A stretch of 64,000 nucleotides of DNA from Choristoneura fumiferana (Eukaryota > Arthropoda > Insecta > Lepidoptera > Tortricidae), in assembly GCF_025370935.1 (NCBI RefSeq), contig NC_133495.1:3152943-3216942 (forward strand). The letters run 5' to 3'. A program made the translations under genes and the position numbers. Below, one piece after another: positions 12,901 to 22,724 of this stretch (within the stretch, counting starts at the first letter, position 1; every line of letters begins with the position of its first letter). The notes under the pieces are model-generated. The model did not search any database. It had not been told where the DNA came from and saw only the letters and a program-made list of their open reading frames with translations.

Positions 12901-15900
12901 GCGAAGCAATTCAATGGTGTGTGTGAAGTTCCCAATCCGCACTTGGGAACTACTGCCCAAGCCTCTCATTCTGAGAGGAGGCCTGGCTGGGACGTATATA
13001 GGCTATAACTGTCGAATTGGCTATTGCTTTACTTGAAACGTTAGGTAATTAACTAAATGTAAACAAAACAACGTCAATTAGGGTCTTAAATATTGAAATT
13101 CCCCCCTGTAACTATTTAAACATTAACATTTCTCAGTTTGTATTACAATGACAGATAAGTAAAATGTTTAAAATCCTTGAATGTATCAAATCTGGCAGCT
13201 GAATTTTGTTTACATTTTGTTAATTACCTAAACGTTTCAGGTATGGATTATTAATCTACTCGTAAGATTAAGCATTTTTTTTCAATGTTTGATAAAAAAC
13301 GGTTCATGCATTTTTGAGACATTGAACTTTGAAATGAGAATGTCGAGGGTTTTTTAACTCTTCTATGTTTTGTATACCGACAGGTACAGAACCCTCGTTT
13401 CGCAAATTCCGTCCTTAATACCTAGTTTTCCTTATCTGCAGTTACCACAACCGTAAGTACGGAATTCATGGACCACCATGGAACCTTTTCAAAGAAAAAT
13501 CATTACGATTTTCCTTTTTAATTAATGCGATGTCACTATGACGTTTACTGTGAAATGGGTCCATTGTGGCTCATGAATTAAAGTCATTGACCATACGTTT
13601 CGTATTGTTTTAGCACCAGAGACGGAGCCGACGAATGACAATGCGGATAAACTGTTCCCTATCTTCAGCAAACCTAACCCTGGATCCAGTACACCTAGCT
13701 CTAAAGGTACATAACTATATTCTTACTATCGACACACAACACGCTGAGTTTGGCCCTTTTTGCTTCTGCGGCACAATGCTTCTTTTCTGTTCCTATTTAG
13801 TAAGTATATAAGATTATGTAAAATTTTCTTATTTTTCTAGTTGAGCTGACTTTTAGCAAATAAATTTATTCTTTTTATGTGTTTTCCAAACATTGTTCTG
13901 CCATGCCCCGGTAATTTTCACACCGCCCCTTCGTGATTCGCTAAATACTTTTACGTTTTACTTTTACGAATATTTACGATGTGATGATCGATAGTAGGTA
14001 TTATTATTAAAACAAGGCGCGAATGTTGCGAGCCGGTATTTTATTTTGATGGCCCGGTACCGCATCGCGACCCGGCAAATGGGAAACGCTGCTATAGCCT
14101 TAATAGGCTAGTGTCTTAAAAAATCTAATTAGTTCGTTAATTAGATTATCAGAAAACTTTGCAAGTGGTCTATAAGAAAAAAAATGTGCGATTAAATGAG
14201 CACTTTATTATGTAAAGTTGCAAAACCTTCCAATATAGTGAATGTCACCAAGGCCGTAGTTTATTTGTTCTATTGTGTAGCATTAAGTCTGGAGAACCAT
14301 TAGTGAATATTATGCCTCAATGAAGCCGACTTCGATATTACTTATAACACTCGCCGAAGTCCGTAAAGCCACAAAAGTCCGCAACGTCACTTGATAGTTT
14401 TAAAGTCTGTTATTATTTGCATACAAAATACTATTTACAATATCTATATATCATAATTTATTTTATTTATAAAAGCCGAGCTAAAACCGCCCCAAGTTAT
14501 AGTATATTCACCGTCTCCATGCAAAATACTTTTTTTTTTTTATTCTACTGGATGGCAAACGAGCAAGTGGGTCTCCTGATGGTAAGACATCACCACCGCC
14601 CATAAACATCTGCAACATCAGGGGTAATGCAGATGCGTTGCCAACCTAGAGGCCTTAGATGGGATACCTCAAGTGCCAGTAATTTCACCGGCTGTCTTAC
14701 TCTCCACGCCGAAACACAACAGTGCAAGCACTGCCGCTTCACGGCACGATTAGCGAGCAAGATGGTGGTAGCAATCCGGGCGGACCTTGCACAAGGTCCT
14801 ACCACCTGCGACACGCACACTTGCACGCACAGTAACTTATAATAACGTCGTGTCTCCAAACCTACCTCTGTGCTGAATACGTTGTTAGTAAGAACGTTAA
14901 TATAGATTTTTTTTTATACAAATTGAACAGCACTCTTTTTTGTCTCAGCTACCAAAGGCAAGAGGTCGTTATTGAAGGGCGGCAGCAACCAATACGTTAT
15001 CGATGCGGGCCAGAAGCGGTTCGGAGCGACGCAGTGTACCGAGTGCGGTGTTATTTACCAGGTGAGGGATTCTCTATCGTTTGCCCGAATTTCATTAGGC
15101 CTTATGTATCGTTATCCATAATTTTAATTTGTCTAAAGTATAATCTATTTTTTCTAACACGATTCAAATGACAGATGCCAAACTGACGCAACTAGTCTCC
15201 TACTGTTACGCAAACTATCGATACTTTTGCATGTACCTATAAAGTGCTAAAAGTGGGAATTAGCAATATTTGTTGATTTAAACGTTACGCTATCGAACTG
15301 AAAATATTATTTAAATTTTAAAATATAATTTATTCAACACTTGGAGTGTCACTTTCCGACTCTGACGAACAGTCTTGCAAATTAATAATAACGATAACCC
15401 TCACCTCTAGCAATTGCGGCCTATTGACACAACATTGTAAAGGCGTTCATTAAAGAAAATAAGTTAATATAACATAGTGCCTATGTAGTAACTTATTTTT
15501 AATGTGATTTCATTTTTTCAAGCATTATATCTCTGTTGGAAAAAATAAACAAATAGTTACCGCCTCACAAAGTTACATAATCATTATATGTAATTTGAAT
15601 CGTGTTAGAAAAAATAGCGTATAATTTATTTGACACAGTATTTTCTTCAGAACTGATATTAAACTAACCTGGCCTAACTTATTGCATTATGTAAGACGAC
15701 ATATAAAAAAAAAACCTGAAAACAGCAGGGTTGTATATAATTTTATGACAAATGGCAATGGTATGGTAGTGGTAGTGAAAATCATGGTAAGTGTCAAAGA
15801 GTATATAATCACTACGTTTTAGGTAAGTGTAGTGATTCGCCAGATGAGACACTGATGTAACTATGAGCTGTTCGGTAAAGAAAATCGTGAGAAACCCAGT

Positions 15901-18900
15901 ATATGTCTGTGAAGCAATTTTATGGTGTTTGTAAAGTTCCCAATCCATACTGGACCCGCGTGGGAACTGCAGCACACGCCTGCTGTAAAGATTCAATGCC
16001 ATTTGTCTTAAAACACAATAGGGTATCAAAGTTTAATAATATATCTGTAGGTATCAACATATTCTTTAGTTGACTGTAAATATTTTTTTTTTGCAGATTG
16101 GAGATCCTCAGGACGAGCATGATCATTTGGTGCATCATAACGCGACAGACGTGCTTAGCCAACAATGTATATATTAAAAACAAAATGTGAGACTGGAGGC
16201 TGACACAGTCGCATTTGGTGTACTAAAGTAACTTTCAAAAAAATTATAAATATGTCTGTAAGTTTAAAGATAGGGATTTGTAATATGTGTGTAGGTATCA
16301 ACATATTCTTTAGTTGACTGTAAATATTTTTTTTTTGCAGATTGGAGATCCTCAGGACGAGCATGATCATTTGGTGCATCATAACGCGACAGACGTGCTT
16401 AAATTCATTGTGAGTACCTTGACTATTTAAATGCCAACAATGTATATATTAAAAACAAAATGTGAGACTGGAGGCTGACATAGTCGCATTTGGTGTACTA
16501 AAGTAACTTTAAAAACATTATAAATAGAGTAATCGGACGGTCGACGACTAAACTTAAGTTTAAAGATAGGGATTTGTAGGTTTTGCACATTGTCTTGTTT
16601 GTAATATGTGTAAAAAAACTATGGAATATTTATTTATTGACCACCAACCATTTATTTGTTCCTGTAATAAAAAAAAATCCAAGGTTATGAGAAAACAAAG
16701 AAGTTATATAACTGTTAGAAGCCAGTATAATATAAAATTGATTTCTTTAATCAATCCCGGCCGCCGGCTGCTGGCCGGGGCAGATATTTGTATGAATAAT
16801 ATGAATGTTTGTTCGCGGGTCTTGGATGTTTAATATGTATTTAAGTATATATTTATCTATATAAGTATATTTATCCGTTGCCTAATGCCTAGTATCCATA
16901 GTACAAGCTTTGCTTGGTTTGGGACTAGGTCAATTGTCAAGTGTCCCATGATATTTATTTTTATGTGCGTTTTGTTTTTTAAGAAAAATTGAAATTATGC
17001 AGGGCTGGAAGGAAGAATGCGTGGTGGGGCGCTGGGAGTCCGCCCGCTGCGTGCGCGTGCGCGGCGGCGAGCAGAACTGGCGGCGCGTCGCGGCGCTGCT
17101 CGCGCGCGTCGTCCACGTACAGCTCGGGTACAGCGCTGACCTGCCAAGGGACACGCACACATACACGGTTAGTTGTGAACAGGGATCGGACGGATTAGTC
17201 TCATTGTTAGCAATCATGTGGACATGATTCCAAAATTAATGCAATAATTAGTCATCTCTTACCTGAGATTTAATTTTGATTCCTAAATAAATAAATAACA
17301 CAAAGATTTCTTCTAATGTAGATTTATAAAAAGGAATAAACAATATGTTTACCAAATTTGCTGTAGTCAGTCTATTCCTATTTTTACGTCAAAACCTGGT
17401 ACTTTTATTAAAATTTTACTAAGGTAATTATTTTGAGAGTACCTACATGTTAATTGTTAACTCCAGAAATTCAAATTTAACTTCTAGAAACGAAGTAAAT
17501 AAATTGACTAAAATATTATTTAATTTTGGAGTCATGTCCAGAATATTACGAACAATTACGCTAATCCGTCCGACTCCTGGTTATAAATCGATCAATCAAC
17601 TTTACAACAACTACAACACACGGCGGCACATGGACGACATCACTCACACCGACGGCCGGCGTGATCACCACGCGCGTCGGCCGTCATCCGTCGTCACGAA
17701 CAGCGCGCGGGCCGAGCGGCAACGGCCGGTGTTTGTATCGCCCGTCCCCGATCCGACCCGCTCTCTGTGAATACAACGAACCGCGCGGCTCACGCTTCGG
17801 GAACGACCCGACCCGCAGCCGCCCTCTTTGTGCGTTTCGCTTTAAGTGTTTGTTATTCTGTCCCGTAATTCAGGAGTCATTAATGATTTTGCTTAGAAAA
17901 ATGCTTGCAATTTTTACTACCAGGTTCGAATTTCAAACCTATATAACTGTTATATGTAAAGGTAGATTAAAGATAGTTTTTCTGTTCAATACGCATTGTC
18001 AAGCTTTAAAAAATAAACAAATACCCGTAAAGTTCTACATGAAATCCCAACTTGACTGATTCCTTTTTACGCAGGCATACCTATACATAGACAAGAAGCA
18101 GATAGCGGGGTGCGCGATACTGGAGCCAAAGACGCGTGCGTTCAAGCTCATACCAGGAGACCCCGACTGCTGCACCACTGAAGACTATCCCGTCATGTGA
18201 GTAGTCTCCTTTAAATATAATTTGGTATCTACGTTACTTTAGGTACACTGACCATGCGTATCGCACGGTGAGACGCTCTATAAATCAATGTTATATGTAA
18301 GTACAGTCACCAGCATTAATATCTGCCACAGCGGAACGTGCAAAAATATCTAACACGTCCTCCCGGCCCTAGAAATAGAGTCGTATCAAATATTTATGCA
18401 CGCTTGTTGTGTCAGATATTGGTGCTGGTGACTGTACCACCAGAGTTGAGGTCAGGCACACAAAAACATATCATGTGATAGTGGAATTTTGTCATTCACT
18501 CATCCATTCTCCTTTTAAGCAATCAGGTCTTCACATACCTGTGTGTGAAATCATTCACTTCAACTCTCGTGGCACTACCTATACCCACCAGGTCTGTTTA
18601 ACCATCTGTCTGGGCCATGGTGTTGATATTTTTTATGAATTATGGAATTTAGCAACATAAATGTTGCATATAGTTGTAAATTGTATTGTACATCGTTTAG
18701 ATACTTCGGAGCGGCCGAGGTCATCAGAAATATCGGAACATGCACTTTATTCTCAAGGCATTAGAGTTCATGCTTGGATATTTTTGATCACCTTGGCCAC
18801 TCCTGAATATCTTTTTTTTATGCAACAGGCAAACGAGCATTTAATGGCGACTGTACAAACTGGAAATGTTTTTATTCCCTGTATGTTTTGTTCGCTATGT

Positions 18901-19151
18901 TTTTCACAATTGTTCCCAATCAATAAATGATGTATGTGTCCATCAGGTGTGGAGTGTCCCGCATCTGGACGCACCCGTCGTACCGGCGGCGCGGCGTGGC
19001 CTCCCGCCTCCTGGACTGCGGCCGCGCCTCGTTCCTCTACGGCGCAGCCCTACGGCCTACCGACATGGCCTTCAGCGCCCCCACCCCGCCCGGGAAAGCC
19101 CTGGCCACTAAATACTGCGGGACTGACCGGTTCTATGTCTATTTGGATTAA
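6958..19151 (+). CDS. eco: N-acetyltransferase ESCO/Eco1 (establishment of sister chromatid cohesion), 10 exons
   Basis: Nuclear acetyltransferase that acetylates the cohesin subunit SMC3 in S phase. Coding exons: 6958-7216, 8347-9447, 9958-10317, 11141-11275, 13614-13706, 14949-15061, 16341-16409, 17003-17167, 18075-18196 and 18947-19151; the phases join to a predicted 873 aa. The N-terminal ~570 residues are low-complexity, Ser/Thr/Lys-rich and poorly conserved, as in the family. Exon 4 encodes a short acidic leucine-periodic helix (LDEIERELKMLDEQI). The C2H2 finger spans exons 6-7 (C679, C682, then H697 and H701). The acetyltransferase domain spans exons 8-10 (AGCAILEP, CGVSRIWTHPSYRRRGVASRLL, KYCGTDRFYVYLD), with the acetyl-CoA loop RRRGVA at 819-824. 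The donor of exon 8 is GTTAGT. The vertebrate-type FSDPTP motif reads FSAPTP here. Introns host numerous MITEs and SINEs. Identity is strong; N-terminal exon choice is less certain. Confidence 0.93.
7758..7893. repeat. MITE with GTACAGTCAAG termini
   Basis: A 136-bp element in ESCO intron 1 with inverted ends GTACAGTCAAGTGTAAAAAT and the complement of GTACAGTCAAGCGCAAAAAT. The TA-CAGTC ends suggest a Tc1/mariner-type element with TA target sites. Relatives occur at 20313-20445 and 63465-63720, and a divergent one near 53440-53565. Confidence 0.75.
8030..8275 (-). mobile_element. tRNA-derived SINE (family A), minus strand
   Basis: Read on the minus strand there is a tRNA-like head with A box TAGCCAAGTGG and B box GGTTTGATTCC. 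A body follows with TTAAGTTTGTGTTTATCTAT, TATCCATTGCCTAGTATCC and AAGCTTTG. The same body occurs on the plus strand at 16757-16968 and 30523-30755. Located in ESCO intron 1 just upstream of exon 2. Confidence 0.75.
9548..9579. repeat. Perfect 14-bp palindrome in ESCO intron 2
   Basis: TTACATGTATACCC, a 4-nt TAAA loop and GGGTATACATGTAA form a perfect hairpin 100 bp downstream of the exon 2 donor. No function is known; it may be the relic of a small inverted-repeat element. Confidence 0.6.
10372..10510. repeat. Hairpin MITE (AGGGGCTGTTTCACCATCCA ends)
   Basis: A 139-bp near-palindrome in ESCO intron 3: AGGGGCTGTTTCACCATCCA at the left mirrors TGGATGGTGAAATAGCCCCT at the right, and the inner GATGCCGTCTC / GAGACGGCATC also pair. 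Fragments of the same family lie at 34105-34160 and 60742-61027. Confidence 0.85.
10513..10746. repeat. Mariner-type MITE (TACTTCG ends)
   Basis: A 234-bp element immediately after the previous MITE. Inverted ends of about 28 bp (TACTTCGTTTTTTTTAGCAT and its mirror) are bounded by TA, as expected of a Tc1/mariner-mobilised miniature element. No coding capacity. Confidence 0.8.
10890..11106 (-). repeat. Helitron-like interspersed repeat, minus orientation
   Basis: On the minus strand the order is TCCTACTAATATTATAAATG ... GGTATGCAGAAACG ... TTCCACGGGAT, which resembles the plus-strand repeat at 32565-33065 and the start of 35535-35880. It ends 34 nt before ESCO exon 4. The Helitron assignment is inferred from recognition of this common lepidopteran repeat, not from a transposase. 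Confidence 0.5.
11795..12142. repeat. MITE with TAGGGTAAAT termini
   Basis: A 348-bp element in ESCO intron 4. The inverted ends TAGGGTAAATCGTCAATTAC and the complement of TAGGGTAAATTGTCAATTAC extend to about 28 bp (up to GGCCACC) and are bounded by TA. Internal subrepeats of GTCAATTACTGGCCAC and GGTCACC occur near 12049-12125. Confidence 0.8.
12838..13008 (+). mobile_element. SINE family B, 3' body fragment
   Basis: Contains TTTACCACGAGCTTTA, AACCTGCGAAGCAATTCAAT, AAGTTCCCAATCCGCAC and GAGAGGAGGCCTG ... GGGACGTATATAGGCT, in the order seen in the full copy at 57779-58090. The tRNA head is missing. Confidence 0.75.
13890..14096. repeat. Degenerate hAT-like element
   Basis: Ends roughly with TTGTTCTGCCATGCCCCGG and GCGACCCGGCAAATGGGAAACGCTG. 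The GGGAAACGCTG end is like those of lepidopteran hAT miniature elements. Boundaries are uncertain. Lies in ESCO intron 5. Confidence 0.35.
14527..14835 (-). mobile_element. Interspersed retroposon-like repeat (family C)
   Basis: Begins with a T tract, then ATTCTACTGGATGGCAAACG, AAGTGGGTCTCCTGATGGTA, GGCCTTAGATGGGATACCTC and AGCAATCCGGGCGGACCTTG. The T tract at its left suggests a poly(A)-tailed retroposon inserted on the minus strand. Copies occur at 40990-41240 (same orientation), 38015-38158 (opposite) and 43745-43835 (fragment). In ESCO intron 5, about 110 bp before exon 6. Confidence 0.7.
16036..16290 (+). pseudogene. Tandem duplicate of the ESCO zinc-finger exon, lacking its splice donor
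   Basis: A roughly 250-bp copy of the intron-exon-intron segment that follows it directly. The duplicate exon (16097-16157) has the same TTTTTTTGCAG acceptor and the same first 61 coding bases as exon 7 (16341-16409), but 31 bp containing the last eight coding bases and the GTGAGT donor are missing. If it were retained, the frame would reach TAA after CTT AGC CAA CAA TGT ATA TAT. The flanking CCAACAATGTATATATT blocks are nearly identical, so the event is recent or an assembly duplication. Confidence 0.85.
16757..16968 (+). mobile_element. SINE family A body
   Basis: Contains CAGATATTTGTATGAATAAT, ATGTTTGTTCGCGGGTCTTG, TTTAATATGTATTTAAGTAT, TATCCGTTGCCTAATGCC, ACAAGCTTTGC, GGGACTAGGTCAATTG and CCCATGATATTTATTT. 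It matches 30523-30755 along its length; the tRNA head has decayed into a GC-rich stretch. In ESCO intron 7, ending 35 bp before exon 8. Confidence 0.75.
17672..17835. repeat. Fold-back GC-rich element (GACCCGACCCG family)
   Basis: Contains GATCCGACCCGCTCTCTGTG, GAACCGCGCGGCTCACGC and GACCCGACCCGCAGCCGCCC. Very similar blocks occur at 45585-45690; inverted relatives are at 19166-19347 and 41320-41455. It stands out as GC-rich in an AT-rich intron (ESCO intron 8). Confidence 0.6.
18301..18437. repeat. MITE with GTACAGTCACCAGCA termini
   Basis: A 137-bp element in ESCO intron 9: the left end GTACAGTCACCAGCATTAAT mirrors the right end ATTGGTGCTGGTGACTGTAC. A partial copy sharing GATCTGCCACAGCGGA and AGAGTCGTATCA is at 35388-35490. 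Confidence 0.85.
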
Positions 19152-19165
19152 ATTTACCCATGTAG

Positions 19166-19347
19166 CAAACACGCAGAGGACGGGTGCGGGTCGGGAATGC
19201 GGCGGGCCTATTTATGTGGATATAAACAGCACACCGACAGCGGGCGTGAGGCGGGTCGTCCGCGGGCGTTGCGGTGTGATGTTTTTCACATACAGCCATG
19301 TAAATAGATCCGCTGCACTCCCGACCCGCACCCGTCCTGTGTGTTTT
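19166..19347. repeat. Fold-back element in the proximal ESCO 3' flank
   Basis: About 50-bp imperfect inverted arms (CAGAGGACGGGTGCGGGTCG ... mirrored by CGACCCGCACCCGTCCTGTG) starting only 15 nt after the ESCO stop. If it is transcribed, the 3' UTR would begin with a GC-rich hairpin of about 180 nt. Confidence 0.8.
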
Positions 19348-19450
19348 GAGCTTTAGTAAGCATTGTCAGCTTGTCCGCACCATTTGGATCAGTTACACGC
19401 CTTGGTGGCGTTACCGCGTATTTTTCATTAGCTCTACGGTTGAAATTATA

Positions 19451-19592
19451 CATATCGTCACTACTTTGAAAGAATCTCGTATCTAAAATCAATATGTCAA
19501 CAAAATTGAACCTTGACATAATGTGCATAAAGTTCACTTTGGAAAAATTATCTATTTTGAGGTAAGAGTTTTTTCTAAAGTAGTGACGATGT
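19451..19592. repeat. MITE with ATATCGTCACTACTTT termini
   Basis: A 142-bp element: the left end ATATCGTCACTACTTTGAAA is mirrored by TCTAAAGTAGTGACGATGTG at the right. A second copy is at 33417-33558, sharing ACGTCAACAAAAT-like and CATAAAGT interiors. Confidence 0.8.
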
Positions 19593-19764
19593 GTATTCAC
19601 ATGTTTTATAAACATAAATACGTTGATAATCTCGCATAACTTTTAGTTTCGGTTTTAAAAATTCCATGGCATTGGGTATTGTAGGGGAAAATGTAACATT
19701 TGCAGCTAAACTAAAAACATGATGGCAGGAAAAAAACTAAATTTATGAAGGTTATGCTATGGCG

Positions 19765-20010
19765 GTGTGTATCACACTAATCGATTGATGAGCGAATGGG
19801 TTATTCGAATGTTTCTACTGCAACAATTGGTTTATTGTTGATAGATGAGATGAGAATGGATTGGTGGATTGGAATGTTGGTGATAAATCGATAATATCTA
19901 CCACACCAATCGGTCTTTCGTTGATAGATTAGCATGGATTGGTTTATATTGGTAGACAGTTTCTACTACAACGATTGAGCGACGATCGATCGATTGGTGT
20001 GGTCTAAGCT
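19765..20010. repeat. Inverted-repeat element rich in CAATCGATCGAT-like motifs
   Basis: The left end GTATCACACTAATCGATTGA and the right end CGATCGATCGATTGGTGTGG are imperfect mirrors. Internally, TTGTTGATAGAT / TTCGTTGATAGATTAGCATG and GGATTGGT blocks recur. It looks like an old MITE with internal subrepeats. Confidence 0.5.
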
Positions 20011-20312
20011 TCAAACAAATGTGTAAAAATACCAAGCGTAATAACCAAATGAAGTGTATTAGAACTTGCAAGACGGTTAATCCGACAGTGCCTTAAATTT
20101 AAAAATGAAAGTATATTTGACAGTAAGAACTGTAGTTAGTTACCAGTTGACTTTTTTTCCGGGCTACAATGTCGAACATGTAACTAACTAGATTTTCTTG
20201 CTGCTGGTAAGTATGTTACTGTTGGCGTTCTGTAGAATCAACCGTATCAATGTTATTGTAACTGACATTGGCCCACGCCTTAATAATAATAATTAGCTTT
20301 ATTGATAGTTTT

Positions 20313-20445
20313 GTACAGTCAAGGCCATAAATATGTGTACGTTAACAAGAGTTTAAAAATATCTATACACCTTTATGCCGAACCATACCGTCATTGTATA
20401 CATATATTAGTCGCTATGGCTGTATATTTATGCACTCGACTGTAC
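20313..20445. repeat. MITE with GTACAGTCAAGG termini
   Basis: The left end GTACAGTCAAGGCCATAAAT mirrors the right end ATTTATGCACTCGACTGTAC. Member of the same TA-bounded family as 7758-7893; closest to the disrupted copy at 63465-63720. Confidence 0.8.
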
Positions 20446-20901
20446 AAGTATGAAAAGTTACAAAAGACTTACACCGTCATAATGGCTGATACTTATTATG
20501 TTAGGCAGCGATGCCATTATCAAATTTTCTGTGAAACATTTCTCACTACAAATGGAGTGACGACTTGTGTTCAAGTTTCACAGGTATATTGCGACAAAGA
20601 TCTTAACTATTTATTTATTTGTTTTATCTAATGTTTCCGTCAAGTTGATTTAAAAACGCGACGTACTTTAACAAAGCGAATCATAGCTGCTAGCACTATA
20701 CGGGACCAAATAAAGTTTAGTCGTCGAATACTTGTTTTGTATATTTATATGTAGTTTTTCGTAATTTACCAAGGACTCAAAACGTCCAATTTTGACCGTT
20801 TTTCTTTAGATGCGCAACTGTCGCGTTTAGAGTTAATTTTAAATATTATTCTTAGTAATAGATTTAAAAAAAAACTAGTTCGTTGTGTCAATGCTATCTA
20901 T

Positions 20902-21116
20902 TGCTCACCCGCGACCTTATGATAGCTGTCTATTCTATACAATAAATGTGTTCATGTAGCTCCTCCACCTCCACACTCTAAGAACACACAAATCACACAA
21001 CCTAACCATCACCACCACTACACTACAATGACGCGTTTCGAACTTACCTAGAGTTCATCTCCAGAGCAACACATACATTTGTTGTATAGCCATAGCCATA
21101 AGGTCGCGGGTGAGCG
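20902..21116. repeat. MITE with GCTCACCCGCGACCTTA termini (uninterrupted copy)
   Basis: The ends GCTCACCCGCGACCTTATG and CATAAGGTCGCGGGTGAGC are perfect mirrors. The interior has TTCATGTAGCTCCTCCACCT, ACACACAAATCACACAACC and GACGCGTTTCGAACTTACC. The copy at 61350-61915 has the same interior but carries an insertion exactly at CAAATCAC, so this copy serves as its empty site. Confidence 0.85.
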
Positions 21117-22133
21117 AAGTAATTGTTTGTAGCTCATTTACAAGGACCTCCGCAAAGTAAAGCGTAATTCAATAAATTAATGTTGGATGACTAGAAATAA
21201 ATTATCAGTTGGCATAATTATACTAAGAATAATAATTAGCGCGACAGCACGCGTTTTTAGAGATAGTTACCTATTTTTTTAGAACTTTTTAAAATTTTAG
21301 ACAGCTACGTAAATTACGTCTCATAAAAGTGCCAATTTGTTGATAAGATTGTGCGTGCAAGATAAGTTTTTGATTCTTTTTTGTTATCTTAATTTATTGT
21401 GGATAAATTGTAGGTAAAAAGAAATTTAGTTAAAAACAGTAATTCTCCACTGATGCTTAAGTAAATATGAAGATTTTTGATTTCTTTGCTAATACATTTT
21501 TAATAGATTGTTTTATTCTACTTTTTATCTTTCTACCTGCAAGTTATTTTTATATAAAAAACTTAAATTGTAAGTTAGTAAATGATAGTTTTTAATTGAA
21601 AATGCTCTCTCCAGATGTGTCAGGGCTTTTAAAAGTAAAAAATCCTCGTTTTAGTTTTTGACGGTAATTACTATTGTTAATTTACCTTTTCTTGAAAGCT
21701 CGGCGCATTTCCTATTGGATCTACTCGTAATATTAAAGTGATACGCTTATATGTTTAATTAATGTTTAAATTCGCGTGTGTGTACGATTGTAGAATAGTA
21801 ATGAAATATATTGCTTTTCTTTTTTCTGTTTCTACTTGTGGCACTACTTTAAGAAAAGCATCTCAAATGAAAAATGTCAACTAAAGTGAGTGACTAAAGT
21901 TCACTTATAATCAATCGATTTTGAGATACGATTTTTTTAATTCTAAGTATGACATTACACTACCAAGTAGTGTGATAGTTTTTTTTTTCAATGAAAAATG
22001 TTCTCTGTACTACATAGAATGCAATTTAACTTTTTGAAGAATTATGAAGGAAGTAAAATTACCTTGATAAACCTCACGAGAATAACGTACCTATGGTATA
22101 GACGCCAAAATAGTAGCATCTGCCGACCACACT

Positions 22134-22334
22134 TAAGCAGCGTTTCCACCTGAGATGCGCGAGGATGTGTAGCGAGGAATGTTTTTCATAAGCCAATAGA
22201 AACGCTTCATTTACCTCGCCTCGTTCCGCTCAGCTGTTTCCACCAGAGATGTGCTGTGCGAGGATAGATTAATGAAGCGTTTCTATTCGATAAAAAACAC
22301 ATTACTCGCACATTATTGGTGGAAACGCTGCTTT
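22134..22334. repeat. MITE with AAGCAGCGTTTCCACC termini
   Basis: The left end AAGCAGCGTTTCCACCTGAG is mirrored by GGTGGAAACGCTGCTTTA. The interior has GCGAGGA and CAATAGAAACGCTTCATT. A diverged relative is at 55590-55765. No coding capacity. Confidence 0.8.
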
Positions 22335-22613
22335 AAATGTCGTTAAAAATTAAAAACTAACTTTCGTCTAATTATTTTGATTCCAATTCTATTAGGTCCG
22401 TGACAAATATGTTTAGATGTTGCGACGCTATTTTTTGATATTTTTCTTTTACATTTTGATGAATTCTGTGTTTTTACTTGTAAAATATATCCAGTATTCT
22501 GTAATTTTCTACACGAATGCTATTTATTTTCTGTATGCCACTGCTGCTGTTTTACTTTACTTAACATTTTAATTCAATGTTGTCTTTCTTATTTTGGCCA
22601 GTCTAGTGCCTTG

Positions 22614-22724
22614 GCACAGTATAAACCCAGTAATATACAACTTTCGCCGGTTCAGTTAGCACGTGTTTCTAAAAGTTCAAACGGCGCGTTATTGTGTACA
22701 TTACATACTCGGTTTATACTGTGA
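22614..22724. repeat. Short inverted-repeat element (CACAGTATAAACC)
   Basis: GCACAGTATAAACCCAG at the left is mirrored by CTCGGTTTATACTGTG at the right, 111 bp apart. Probably a small MITE. Confidence 0.6.

Noticed and set aside
18934..19356. 140-residue plus-strand frame over the last ESCO exon
   Set aside because: An out-of-frame shadow in GC-rich sequence; the spliced frame gives CGVSRIW ... VYLD, which matches the ESCO family.
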